Shown here: positions 30,165-38,301 of the stretch, piece after piece
Position numbering within the stretch: position 1 is the stretch's first letter
Layout of the letters: each line of letters begins with the position of its first letter
NCBI GenBank assembly: GCA_030655135.1
Contig: JAURWC010000009.1
Span: 248,001 to 312,000, forward strand
Length of the DNA stretch: 64,000 nucleotides
Source: Hyphomicrobiaceae bacterium
GTDB lineage: Bacteria; Pseudomonadota; Alphaproteobacteria; Rhizobiales; Hyphomicrobiaceae
Direction of reading: 5' to 3'
Translations under genes and position numbers: made by a program
The notes under the pieces: model-generated
The model's input: only the letters and a program-made list of their open reading frames with translations
What the model was told of the DNA's origin: nothing
The model's database searches: none

Positions 30165-30458
30165 TCAGTCGTCGTCCTGCGTCTTCACAAGCTTCAGGTC
30201 TACGGGATTGTAGAACAGCTCGAACTTCTTGCCGGCTTTATCCTTGGCGTAGACCTCGTAGCACGTGCCGGCGACCTTCACCTTGCTGACGGTATAGCCG
30301 GCCGTCGTGGCTGCAGCTTCGGCATCTTTTTCGGTCTTCCACTTATCCTTGGCTTCGGTCGTGCAGTCCTTGAACCCGTGGGCGGACGCCAGCGACGCCT
30401 GTAGCAGCAGTGCGCCCGCAACAAGCATTGCGGTTTTCGCGATCGTGGTGACGGACAT
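30165..30458 (-). CDS. Small exported PepSY-domain protein
   Basis: The 97-residue precursor has a signal peptide ending near LASAHG and a single PepSY-like domain (KDAEAAATTAGYTVSKVKV; YEVYAKDKAGKKFELFYNPV). AGGAG upstream of ATG 30458 fixes the start. It is probably co-transcribed with the cytochrome b561 gene. Its function is unknown; such small PepSY proteins often accompany b-type cytochromes. Confidence 0.78.
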   Translation of the reverse strand: MSVTTIAKTAMLVAGALLLQASLASAHGFKDCTTEAKDKWKTEKDAEAAATTAGYTVSKVKVAGTCYEVYAKDKAGKKFELFYNPVDLKLVKTQDDD

Positions 30459-30666
30459 TTGCTCGCTCCTAATTCTATGATTGCTCATGACGGCCTGATC
30501 GCGCGATCACGCCGTACAATGTAGCCAATCATGAGGCAGCGGAACCATAAGTTTTGCGACGCTACAAAGACTTGCAAGTCGTTCTATTCTGCATTCGCAG
30601 TGGCCGATGTGCAGGCGCACCGGTCTATGGCAGTCGAGGTGGCCGTACGCGACGGCCACCCGATTA

Positions 30667-32739
30667 TCATCGTGCGGTCGCAAGCTTCTTCACGGTGTCC
30701 ACCAACACGTCGATCTCGTCGAACGTGTTGTAGAACGCGAACGACGGACGCACCGTGGTCTCATGCCCAAAGCGGCGCAGGATCGGCTGAGCGCAATGGT
30801 GGCCCGACCGCACGGCAACGCCTTCGGCGTTGAGCGCGGCACCGACTTCCTCGCTCTTGTACCCATTGAGCACGAAGGAAACCACGCTCGCCTTCTCCTT
30901 GGCCTGCCCGACGATCGTTAGACCGGGGATGGGCGACAAGTGATGCGTGGCGTACTCCACCAGGCTGTGCTCGTAGGCATCGATCTTGTCCAGGCCGATG
31001 CGCTCGACATACTCGAGTGCGGCGGCCAGGCCAACGGCGTCGGCAATGTTGCCGGTGCCGGCTTCGAAACGCAGCGGTGCCGGCTGGAACAGCGTACGCT
31101 CGAACGTGACGTCGGCGATCATGTTGCCGCCGCCTTGCCAGGGTTGCATGGCGTTGAGCACTTCCGGCTTGCCATACAGCGCGCCGATGCCCGTCGGGCC
31201 GAAAATCTTGTGTCCTGAGAACACAAAGAAGTCAGGGTCCAGCGCCTGCACGTCCACTTTCTTGTGCGAGACCGACTGCGCCCCGTCGAGTAGCACCCTC
31301 ACGTTGTAGCGCCGCGCGATGTCGATCATGTCCTTGGCCGGCGTCACCGTGCCAAGCGCGTTCGATACGTGCGTGAACGATACCAGCCGCGTACGCGAGT
31401 TGAACAGCTTCTGGTATTCATCGAGCCGCACCTGGCCGAGATCGTCGACCGGCGCGACGCGGATCTTCGCGCCCTTTTCCCAGCACAACAGCTGCCACGG
31501 CACGATGTTGGCGTGATGCTCAAGGTGCGTGATGATGATCTCGTCGCCCGGGCCGATGTGCTGACGGCCCCAGCTTTGCGCCACGAGGTTGATCGCTTCC
31601 GTCGTGCCGCGAGCAAACACGATGCTCTCGGTCGAAGGCGCGTTGAGGAAACGGCGAACCGCCTCGCGGGCATCTTCGTAGGCGTCCGTAGCGCGCGATG
31701 CGATTTCGTGCGCCGCGCGGTGGATGTTGGAGTTCTCGTGCTCGTAGAAATACGTCAGCCGGTCAATGACGGCTTTCGGCTTCTGCGTCGTCGCCGCGTT
31801 ATCGAACCAGATGAGCGGCTTGCCGTTCACCTTTTCCGACAGGATCGGGAAGTCGCGGCGAATGGCATGCACGTCGAACGGCGGATGCGCTGACGCAAAC
31901 TTCGGATCACGCTGCGTTTTGCGGTCGAAACGCCGCTTACCTTGGTTGTCGACCTTGGAACCGCCGACGGGAGCCTTGCCGGACTCGGGCACGCCGGATT
32001 GGTGGGCGCCGGAGGGTGCTTCCTGTTCCACATAGTAGAACGAAGATCCCGGTGCCGTCGTGGAGGCCGGTGATCCATCGCCCGCCTTTGAGCGAGGGAC
32101 CTCAGGCGCCACCAGCGACTGCAAACCACCATCGCCTGGATTATCCAGACCAAGCGGATCCAGATCGAAGGTCGAAACGTCGCCATACGGCGCCCGAGTT
32201 GGCGCGGAAGCCGGAGCGCCAGTCGTCGTCGCGATGCCCGGGCTCGCGCCCAGACCACCAAGACTTGGACCGCCGTAGACCGAGCCGAGCAATGCTTGCG
32301 CGACCAGATCGTCGAGCGGTTCGTCGGCAGGTTTCGACGACACGGCCGCTGGCTGCGGTTCTGCCAACCCCGGCACGCCGAAGCCCGGAAGGGCATGCGC
32401 CGCACCAGGGCTGACGCCTGCACCACCGACGCTGGGGCTTCCCAGCGACGGTTTCGGAGCCGTAGCCGCCAGCACGTTGCCGGCCGACAGATCCGGCGGC
32501 GCGCCCGAAGGGATTGCGCCATGCACCGGCACCGGCTCCGAAATCGGACCCGGCGCGATTGTCGTGACCGCACCCGGACTGAGGCCGATGCCGCCAGCGG
32601 CCGGATCGGCAAAGTTCGGAGAGGGGCCCATCCCACCGGCTGGCGTGCGGTAGATCTCGTTGACGAGCCGCGTCAGCAGCCCCTCATGATCACCGCCCGG
32701 CACGCTGTAGGCGTGCTTCGCGTAATCAGCTGTAGACAT
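30667..32739 (-). CDS. Family 2A encapsulin cargo: cysteine desulfurase with N-terminal cargo-loading domain
   Basis: The 690-residue protein has a long low-complexity N-terminal region (about 1-285) and a SufS-type group II cysteine desulfurase domain (about 286-690). PLP-binding Lys511 lies in FSGHKIFGPTG and catalytic Cys649 in RSGHHCAQP. The N-terminal region repeats a GG-x-G-x-SPG motif four times (residues 35, 49, 105, 161). Such extensions load desulfurases into family 2A encapsulins such as Synechococcus SrpI. ATG 32739 overlaps the shell gene stop by 14 bp, so shell and cargo are translationally linked. Confidence 0.93.
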   Translation of the reverse strand: MSTADYAKHAYSVPGGDHEGLLTRLVNEIYRTPAGGMGPSPNFADPAAGGIGLSPGAVTTIAPGPISEPVPVHGAIPSGAPPDLSAGNVLAATAPKPSLGSPSVGGAGVSPGAAHALPGFGVPGLAEPQPAAVSSKPADEPLDDLVAQALLGSVYGGPSLGGLGASPGIATTTGAPASAPTRAPYGDVSTFDLDPLGLDNPGDGGLQSLVAPEVPRSKAGDGSPASTTAPGSSFYYVEQEAPSGAHQSGVPESGKAPVGGSKVDNQGKRRFDRKTQRDPKFASAHPPFDVHAIRRDFPILSEKVNGKPLIWFDNAATTQKPKAVIDRLTYFYEHENSNIHRAAHEIASRATDAYEDAREAVRRFLNAPSTESIVFARGTTEAINLVAQSWGRQHIGPGDEIIITHLEHHANIVPWQLLCWEKGAKIRVAPVDDLGQVRLDEYQKLFNSRTRLVSFTHVSNALGTVTPAKDMIDIARRYNVRVLLDGAQSVSHKKVDVQALDPDFFVFSGHKIFGPTGIGALYGKPEVLNAMQPWQGGGNMIADVTFERTLFQPAPLRFEAGTGNIADAVGLAAALEYVERIGLDKIDAYEHSLVEYATHHLSPIPGLTIVGQAKEKASVVSFVLNGYKSEEVGAALNAEGVAVRSGHHCAQPILRRFGHETTVRPSFAFYNTFDEIDVLVDTVKKLATAR

Positions 32740-33640
32740 GATACTTGTCCACCTCAACGCCTTCGAGAACGGCGAGCGCGTCGTCCGTCAGGACGGCGAG
32801 CGAGCAGTAGAGCGAGACGAGGTAGGACGCGATCGCCTTGTGGTTGATGCCCATGAAGCGCACGGAAAGACCCATGCTCTGCTCACCGGGCAGGCTCGGC
32901 TGGTAGAGGCCAACGACACCCTGGCGGGCTTCACCGGTGCGCAGCAGGATGATGCTGGTCTTTCCGGCCGACGAAATGTTCAGCTTGTCGGACGGGATCA
33001 GCGGCAGGCCACGCCACGTGATGAACTGCGAGCCGAACAGGCTGACGGTTGGCGGCGGCACGCCGCGGCGCGTGCACTCACGGCCAAAAGCAGCGATTGC
33101 GAGCGGATGGGCTAAGAAGAATGCCGGCTCTTTCCAGACGCGGGCCAAAAGCTCGTCGAGATCGTCGGGCGTCGGCGCGCCGGTACGCGTCTTGATCTTC
33201 TGTGTCTTCGCGGCATGCGCAAGAAGACCGTATTCCTTGTTGTTGATCAGTTCGCTTTCCTGCCGCTCCTTCACGCTCTCTATGGCGAGACGCAGCTGCT
33301 CTTTGATCTGGTTATGCGGAACGCTGTAGAGGTCGGACACGCGCGTATGAATGTCGACGACCGAGTTCACTGCAGACAGCAGGTACTCGCGCGGATTTTC
33401 TTCGTAATCGATGAACGAGCCGGGCAGGACTTTCTCGTCCCGGTCGGAACATTCCACGTCAACGGCCGAGCCGGCTTTGACCTTGTTGACGCGATAGATG
33501 CCGGCTTCGACCGGAACCCAGTTCAACAAATGCACCAGCCAGCGAGGCGTAATCGCCGAAAACTGCGGCACCGTCTTGGTTGCATTAGCTAACTGGCGCG
33601 CGGCGACATCGCCTAGCGCGGTTTGGACTTCATCTGCCAT
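32726..33640 (-). CDS. Family 2A encapsulin nanocompartment shell protein
   Basis: This 304-residue protein has an HK97-type fold and would assemble into an icosahedral shell. The family 2 N-arm (TPRWLVHLLNWVPVEAGIYRV), the E-loop region with ENPREYLLSAVNSVVDIHTR, and the C-terminal segment after TGEARQGVVGLYQ match the SrpI/family 2A type. No cNMP-binding domain is inserted, which excludes family 2B. It lies between epsC and the cysteine desulfurase cargo gene, the known family 2A context for sulfur storage. Confidence 0.93.
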   Translation of the reverse strand: MADEVQTALGDVAARQLANATKTVPQFSAITPRWLVHLLNWVPVEAGIYRVNKVKAGSAVDVECSDRDEKVLPGSFIDYEENPREYLLSAVNSVVDIHTRVSDLYSVPHNQIKEQLRLAIESVKERQESELINNKEYGLLAHAAKTQKIKTRTGAPTPDDLDELLARVWKEPAFFLAHPLAIAAFGRECTRRGVPPPTVSLFGSQFITWRGLPLIPSDKLNISSAGKTSIILLRTGEARQGVVGLYQPSLPGEQSMGLSVRFMGINHKAIASYLVSLYCSLAVLTDDALAVLEGVEVDKYHVYS

Positions 33641-33661
33641 ATTAGACCCCGTGTCTGTTAT

Positions 33662-33681
33662 ATTATAGAATGATATTCTAT
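33662..33681 (-). promoter_or_regulatory. Candidate promoter and operator of the encapsulin genes
   Basis: In the 85-bp gap between epsC and the shell gene, ATAGAAT and ATTCTAT form a perfect 7-bp inverted repeat around GAT (33665-33681). On the minus strand one arm overlaps a perfect TATAAT -10 hexamer (33667-33662), about 22 bp before the ATG. No good -35 is seen, so activation or repression by a factor bound to the palindrome is possible. The factor is unknown. Confidence 0.5.
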
Positions 33682-33725
33682 ATTCCGCTGCTGAATAAGC
33701 AAATCATTCCAAGTGATGAAATGCG

Positions 33726-34694
33726 TCAAATCCCCGCGCCCTCATCGAAGGTCTCCGAGCGCGCGTGCGCCTGGACCACATTGCTGTCGGGCGGCACGCT
33801 GCGGGTCAGCCAGACGTTGCCGCCAATGACAGATCCACGTCCGATGGTGATGCGGCCGAGAATCGTGGCGCCTGCGTAGATGACGACATCATCCTGGACG
33901 ATGGGGTGGCGAGGCATGCCTTTGACGAGAGCGCCCTGCTCGTCGACGGAGAACCGCTTCGCGCCCAGCGTGACGGCCTGATACAGGCGGACACGCTCGC
34001 CGATGACGGCCGTCTCGCCGATGACGACGCCGGTACCATGATCGATGAAGAAGTACGGCCCGATCGTCGCGCCAGGATGGATGTCGATGCCGGTTGCGCC
34101 ATGCGCCAATTCCGCAATGATGCGCGCCACCACAGGGGCACCGAGCTCGTACAACGCATGCGCCAGACGATGATGGATCACGGCATTCACGCCGGGGAAG
34201 CTCAGCATCACTTCTTCCGGGCTCTTCGCCGAGGGATCGCCCTCGAACGCAGCCCGCACATCCGTCGCCAGCAGATCGCGGATGGCGGGCAGCCGCTCGG
34301 CAAACTCGCGCACGATCGCCAGCGCGCCATCCGAACTGGCCCGCTCGCTGCGATCGCGTGTGGCGTCCGCCTTCAACTCGCGCTTGATCTGCCCAACCAG
34401 CTCACGCAGCGCCGTGTTCAGCGTGTAGCCGACGAAGTAATCCAGCCCCTGGTCGGTGCCATCCTGTCCGCCGGCGTGACGCGGAAACAGAGCCGACCGC
34501 AAGCCTTTGACGACCGCCGAAACGGATTCAGGCGACGGCAAGTCTGCAACATAGAACTGCCGCGGATCGGCCGCGCGCACGCGCCGGCGCGACTCCGCCA
34601 AGTCGTCCACGATTCGCCGCAACGCCCAGCTGGCAAGTATGGGATCCTGATCGGGTACGATTTCAAGAGCGGTCACGCAGTGTTCCTTTCGCAT
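33726..34694 (-). CDS. epsC: Serine O-acetyltransferase EpsC
   Basis: EpsC acetylates serine with acetyl-CoA to give O-acetylserine for cysteine synthesis. The 322-residue protein has an alpha-helical N-terminal part and a C-terminal left-handed beta-helix of hexapeptide repeats (ATGIDIHPGATIGPYFFIDH; GAVVIGE-like GVVIGETAVIG; YAGATILGRITIGRG). It is 85 bp upstream of the encapsulin shell gene. Supply of the cysteine precursor next to an encapsulated desulfurase is typical of family 2A loci. Confidence 0.95.
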   Translation of the reverse strand: MRKEHCVTALEIVPDQDPILASWALRRIVDDLAESRRRVRAADPRQFYVADLPSPESVSAVVKGLRSALFPRHAGGQDGTDQGLDYFVGYTLNTALRELVGQIKRELKADATRDRSERASSDGALAIVREFAERLPAIRDLLATDVRAAFEGDPSAKSPEEVMLSFPGVNAVIHHRLAHALYELGAPVVARIIAELAHGATGIDIHPGATIGPYFFIDHGTGVVIGETAVIGERVRLYQAVTLGAKRFSVDEQGALVKGMPRHPIVQDDVVIYAGATILGRITIGRGSVIGGNVWLTRSVPPDSNVVQAHARSETFDEGAGI

Positions 34695-34887
34695 GGCTGA
34701 GCCGCGCGCCGGCTTCTAGCCAACACGAACGAAAATTCATGCTGCGGATCATAAGCAGCACACGGCAGAGCCAAACGAAGAAGAACTGCAGAGCTTATCG
34801 GGATGGGCGATATAGCAGCGGCCGCGTCTGCCGCAGCGGCTACATGTGCGACGTTGCCAACGGAGTTCGCTGAAACCTCAAACGCAA

Positions 34888-34907
34888 GCGGGGCCGCAAG
34901 GCCCCGC
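34888..34907 (-). terminator. Putative terminator of infC
   Basis: GCGGGGCC and GGCCCCGC form a perfect 8-bp stem with a GCAA loop, 26 bp past the infC stop. The minus-strand tail TTGCGTTTGAGGTTT is only moderately T-rich. Confidence 0.55.
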
Positions 34908-34933
34908 AAAACGTATCGGCACTGTGCGGCGCG

Positions 34934-35473
34934 TCACTTCGGGGCGAGCACCATGATCATCTGGCGGCCTTCGAAGCGCGGCTCGCTCTCGACCTTGGAG
35001 ATGCTCTCGACGTCGGCCTTGACGCGCTTCAGCACGTTCATGCCGAGTTCCTGATGCGCCATTTCGCGGCCACGGAAACGCAGCGTCACCTTGACCTTGT
35101 CGCCTTCTTCGAAGAAGCGGCGGATGGCACGCATTTTCACGTCGTAGTCGTGATCGTCGATGCCCGGACGCATCTTAATCTCTTTGATCTCGACGATCTT
35201 CTGGTTCTTGCGCGCTTCGGCGGCTTTCTTCTGCTCTTGGTACTTGTACTTGCCGAAGTCGAGGATCTTGCAAACGGGCGGCTCTGCGTCGGGCGAAATC
35301 TCGACGAGGTCGAGACCTGCGGTCGTGGCGCGCTCCATGGCGTCCGTGCGGGGTACAACCCCTACATTCTGGCCATTTTCATCAATCAGTCGGACTTCGC
35401 GGGCGCGGATCGCATCGTTGATGCGGGGGCCTTGAGGTTCGCGCTCTGGCGCGCTGCGCATAGGTTTGCGGAT
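34934..35473 (-). CDS. infC: Translation initiation factor IF-3, probably with an ATC start
   Basis: IF-3 keeps 30S subunits free and proofreads initiator tRNA and start codons. Both domains are visible: N-terminal [21 protein letters not shown] and [15 protein letters not shown], and C-terminal [20 protein letters not shown]. The first ATG is at 35461, but AGGAG lies 8 bp before an in-frame ATC at 35473-35471, giving (M)RKPMRSAP. That matches the common alphaproteobacterial N-terminus. Non-canonical starts on infC are known and give IF-3 autoregulation, so 35473 is chosen. Confidence 0.9.
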   Translation of the reverse strand: MRKPMRSAPEREPQGPRINDAIRAREVRLIDENGQNVGVVPRTDAMERATTAGLDLVEISPDAEPPVCKILDFGKYKYQEQKKAAEARKNQKIVEIKEIKMRPGIDDHDYDVKMRAIRRFFEEGDKVKVTLRFRGREMAHQELGMNVLKRVKADVESISKVESEPRFEGRQMIMVLAPK

Positions 35474-35664
35474 GGTTCAGTCTCCTGTCGTTGTTTCGGG
35501 ACGCTCGTGAAACACCAATTTCGTGAACACAGACGTAGTCGAGTATGGCAAAGCACTCCGGCTGGCTCTTGCCAAGCAGAAGTTGCGACTTATTGGCCGC
35601 TGAGCCGCAAGATCGGTAAGATTGTGTTGTAAGTCAAGCGCGGACGGCCGGATACAACCCGGCC

Positions 35665-36867
35665 TTATTGGGTATTTTCCCCCGCGAACCCGGCCTGCAG
35701 GCTGGTTCCCAGCAGCTCGTCATACACAGCCAGCGTCTGCCGGCACATGGCGTCCAGCGTAAAGGACCGCAGGACATGCCCTCTCGCCCGCACCCCCAGG
35801 GCCGCGCGCTCCGCCGCCGACAGGGTGAGTGCTGCCGCGATCGCATCGGCCATGGCGGCGGGATCACTCGGCGGAACGAGCCAGCCCGTTCGCTCTCCTG
35901 CGGCAACCGCAGGCTCCGACAGCACAGTCTCGGGTGGCGCGCCGATAGCCGTGGCGATGACCGGACAGCCCATGATCTGCGACTCCGTCCCGACGCGCCC
36001 GAACGCCTCCGGCTGCGTCGATGCCACGACCGCCAGATGCGCCGTGGCGTAGGCCGCCGGCATATCGGCGACGTGCCCCACCAACCGCACCTGATCCTGC
36101 AGACCAGCGCTAGCGATCTCATCCTCAAGCTGCGCCTTGTAGCCATCGCGGCCCTGCGCGTCACCCGCCAGCACGACCACGGCATCGCCAAGCGCCCCAC
36201 GCTCCTTCAACAGCCGCGCCGCATCGATCAGGACGCTCTGCCCTTTCCAGTTGGTCAGCCGCGCGGCGTTGAGGATCACACGCATTTTGGGCGCCAGCCC
36301 CCAAGACCGGCGCAGGCTCGCCACGCGGGCTGGCTCTATCGCACCGGGATCGAAATCGCCACCATCCACGCCGCGGTAGATCACCCGGATGCGATCCTCC
36401 GCCGTGCCGTAGCGCGTGCGAATGAGGTCGCGTGTGTACTTGGAATTGGCGATGATGATGTCGCCATCCGCCATCACACGATTGTACGCGCGCTTCAACG
36501 AGCTGCTTTCCCCGTAAGCGCCGTGATACGTCGTCACGAACGGCTTGCCTGTCCTGCGCGCCGCCAGCTTTGCGCTCCACGCCGGTGCCCGGCTGCGCGC
36601 ATGCACTAGATCGACGTTCTCCTTCGCGATGATACGCGCGATGGCGCCCGCGTTGAGCCAGACCCGCAGCGGATTCTTGCTCGCCGCCGGAAACTGTACC
36701 AGTTCGCCGCCTGCTTCCGTCACCCGGCTAGCCATGCGCCCGCCCTGCGTCAGCACCAGCGCCCGCCCGCCGCCTTTGACGATAGCCCCGGCAATCTCGA
36801 TGGCCGACAGCTCCGCGCCCCCGGTGTCGAGTTCGGGCACGATCTGCAGTATGGTCGGGCGCTTCAA
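35665..36867 (-). CDS. Glycosyltransferase family 4
   Basis: The protein is about 400 residues with a GT-B fold. The N-terminal GT4 domain starts ILQIVPELDTGGAELSAIEI and carries VDLVHARSRAPAWSAKL; the C-terminal domain has the donor-site motif EAFGRVGTESQIMGCPVIAT. It transfers a sugar to a lipid or polysaccharide acceptor that cannot be named here. No ATG is well placed: TTG at 36867 fits the family N-terminus, while GTGs at 36915 and 36918 would overlap the divergent hydrolase gene. Confidence 0.88.
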   Translation of the reverse strand: MKRPTILQIVPELDTGGAELSAIEIAGAIVKGGGRALVLTQGGRMASRVTEAGGELVQFPAASKNPLRVWLNAGAIARIIAKENVDLVHARSRAPAWSAKLAARRTGKPFVTTYHGAYGESSSLKRAYNRVMADGDIIIANSKYTRDLIRTRYGTAEDRIRVIYRGVDGGDFDPGAIEPARVASLRRSWGLAPKMRVILNAARLTNWKGQSVLIDAARLLKERGALGDAVVVLAGDAQGRDGYKAQLEDEIASAGLQDQVRLVGHVADMPAAYATAHLAVVASTQPEAFGRVGTESQIMGCPVIATAIGAPPETVLSEPAVAAGERTGWLVPPSDPAAMADAIAAALTLSAAERAALGVRARGHVLRSFTLDAMCRQTLAVYDELLGTSLQAGFAGENTQ

Positions 36868-36905
36868 GCTGAACTTCCAGTCTATCTGAGGGTGGCCTTT
36901 GTAAG

Positions 36906-37706
36906 ATGAGCGGACCACAAGTTCAATTTCTCGACGTCGGCAGCGAGACGGCAACGCGGCGTATCGCATACCTGACCCAGGCAGGGCATCCCGGCGAACC
37001 GGGCATCCTCTGGCTCGCGGGCCTGAAGTCCGACATGGTCAGCACCAAAGCCGAGGCGCTATCGCATTTCGCGGCGGACCGCGGTCTCAGCTACACCAGA
37101 TTCGACTATTCCGGCCATGGCCAGTCCGAGGGCATGTTCGAAAACGGCACCATCGGCGACTGGCTGGAGGAAGCCCTCGCCGTCTTCTCCGGCCTGACCA
37201 CCGGCGGCCAGATCGTCGTCGGCTCCTCCACGGGCGGCCACATCGCCCTGCTGATGCTCCGCCACCTGGTAACGAAGGACGCGCGCGAAGCCGCTCGTCT
37301 GCGCGGCCTGGTGCTCATCGCGCCCGCCTGGGACCTCACTGAAGAGCTGATGTGGAAGGCATTTCCGGAGACGGCGCGCCAAGAAATGATGGAGCAGGGC
37401 TACACCCTGCGCCCTTCCGACTACGGCGAACCCTACCGCATCACGAAGCGCTTTATCGAGGAGGGCCGCGCGCACTTGCTTGCGCGCAAACCGTTCAATC
37501 CCGGCCGCCCGATATCAATCCTGCAGGGCCTGCAAGACAAGGACGTCCCCGCCGCCCACACGCGCGAGCTGACGACCTTCATCGAAGGCGATTGGATCAA
37601 GCTCGTCGAAGTCCCCGACGGCGAACACCGCCTCTCCCGCCCTCAAGACCTTGATCGCCTCTACGCCCTCATCATCGAACAGATCGACCGCGTAAAACAG
37701 GAGTAG
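36906..37706 (+). CDS. Alpha/beta hydrolase
   Basis: This 266-residue alpha/beta hydrolase has nucleophile Ser in IVVGSSTGGHIAL (GxSxG-like GSSTG), catalytic Asp near LQGLQDKDVP and His in VPDGEHRLS. Its organisation is like palmitoyl-protein thioesterase ABHD10-type bacterial hydrolases; the substrate is unknown. It is divergent from the GT4 gene, 38 bp away. Confidence 0.87.
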   Translation: MSGPQVQFLDVGSETATRRIAYLTQAGHPGEPGILWLAGLKSDMVSTKAEALSHFAADRGLSYTRFDYSGHGQSEGMFENGTIGDWLEEALAVFSGLTTGGQIVVGSSTGGHIALLMLRHLVTKDAREAARLRGLVLIAPAWDLTEELMWKAFPETARQEMMEQGYTLRPSDYGEPYRITKRFIEEGRAHLLARKPFNPGRPISILQGLQDKDVPAAHTRELTTFIEGDWIKLVEVPDGEHRLSRPQDLDRLYALIIEQIDRVKQE

Positions 37707-37742
37707 CGCACCCGCTTACCCTGATCTGGCGACGCGTTTCCC

Positions 37743-37925
37743 GCCTGAAAGCCCCTCCCCTTGATGGGGAGGGGTTGGGGTGGGGTGAAGAGCTTGGAGG
37801 ACGGATTCAATTTTAGCTGCGCGGTTGCCGAGCGGAGCGTTTCCGTCCCGCAACGTCGAAATCCTGCGGCACCCAACTACTCCTGGATCTCTCCCCCACC
37901 CCTAACCCCTCCCCGCCAGGCAGAG
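37743..37925. repeat. Intergenic repeat, copy A
   Basis: It begins GCCTGAAAGCCCCTCCCC and contains GGGGAGGGGTTGGGGTGGGG (37766-37785), a four-tract G-quadruplex motif. A GC-rich core follows, then a C-rich end (CCCACCCCTAACCCC) that is the inverse of the G-rich start. It is almost identical to copy B. Confidence 0.9.
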
Positions 37926-37978
37926 GGGAACCTGTTGCGTCAGCCGCCAGCGTCGAACTCGCCAGAATGTGCGTTCCC

Positions 37979-38162
37979 GCTGAAAGCCCCTCCCCTTGAT
38001 GGGGAGGGGTTGGGGTGGGGTGACGAGCTTGGAGAACGGATTCAATTTTAGCTGCGCGGTTGCCGAGCGGAGCGTTTCCGTCCCGCAACGTCGCAATCCT
38101 GCGGCACCAACTACTCCTGGATCTCTCCCCCACCCCTAACCCCACCCCGCCCGGGGGAGGGG
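37979..38162. repeat. Intergenic repeat, copy B
   Basis: A direct repeat of copy A with only a few substitutions and a 1-bp length difference. The G-quadruplex motif recurs at 38001-38020. Confidence 0.9.
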
Positions 38163-38207
38163 CATCCCTTGCGCGAGCGGCGAGCGGCGCGTGCGCTAAG
38201 AAGCTTC

Positions 38208-38241
38208 CGCCTAAAAGCCCCTCCCCTCGATGGGGAGAGAA
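38208..38241. repeat. Intergenic repeat, truncated third copy
   Basis: Matches only the first 30-odd bases of copies A and B (GCCTAAAAGCCCCTCCCC, then GATGGGGAG), and then diverges. Confidence 0.8.
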
Positions 38242-38301
38242 ATCGGCTGCGCGAGACGCCAACATAGAATTCCATCCACAGCCCTTGACGAACAGCCTTC
38301 C

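Larger units (their letters stand above)
37707..38301. other. 595-bp gene-free stretch filled with repeats
   Basis: Between the hydrolase and the regulator gene there is no coding-like frame. It holds two near-identical repeats of about 184 bp and a partial third, described separately. Confidence 0.7.

Noticed and set aside
35646-35664. GGCCGG/CCGGCC hairpin at the GT4 gene end, considered as a terminator
   Set aside because: No T tract follows on either strand within the expected distance.
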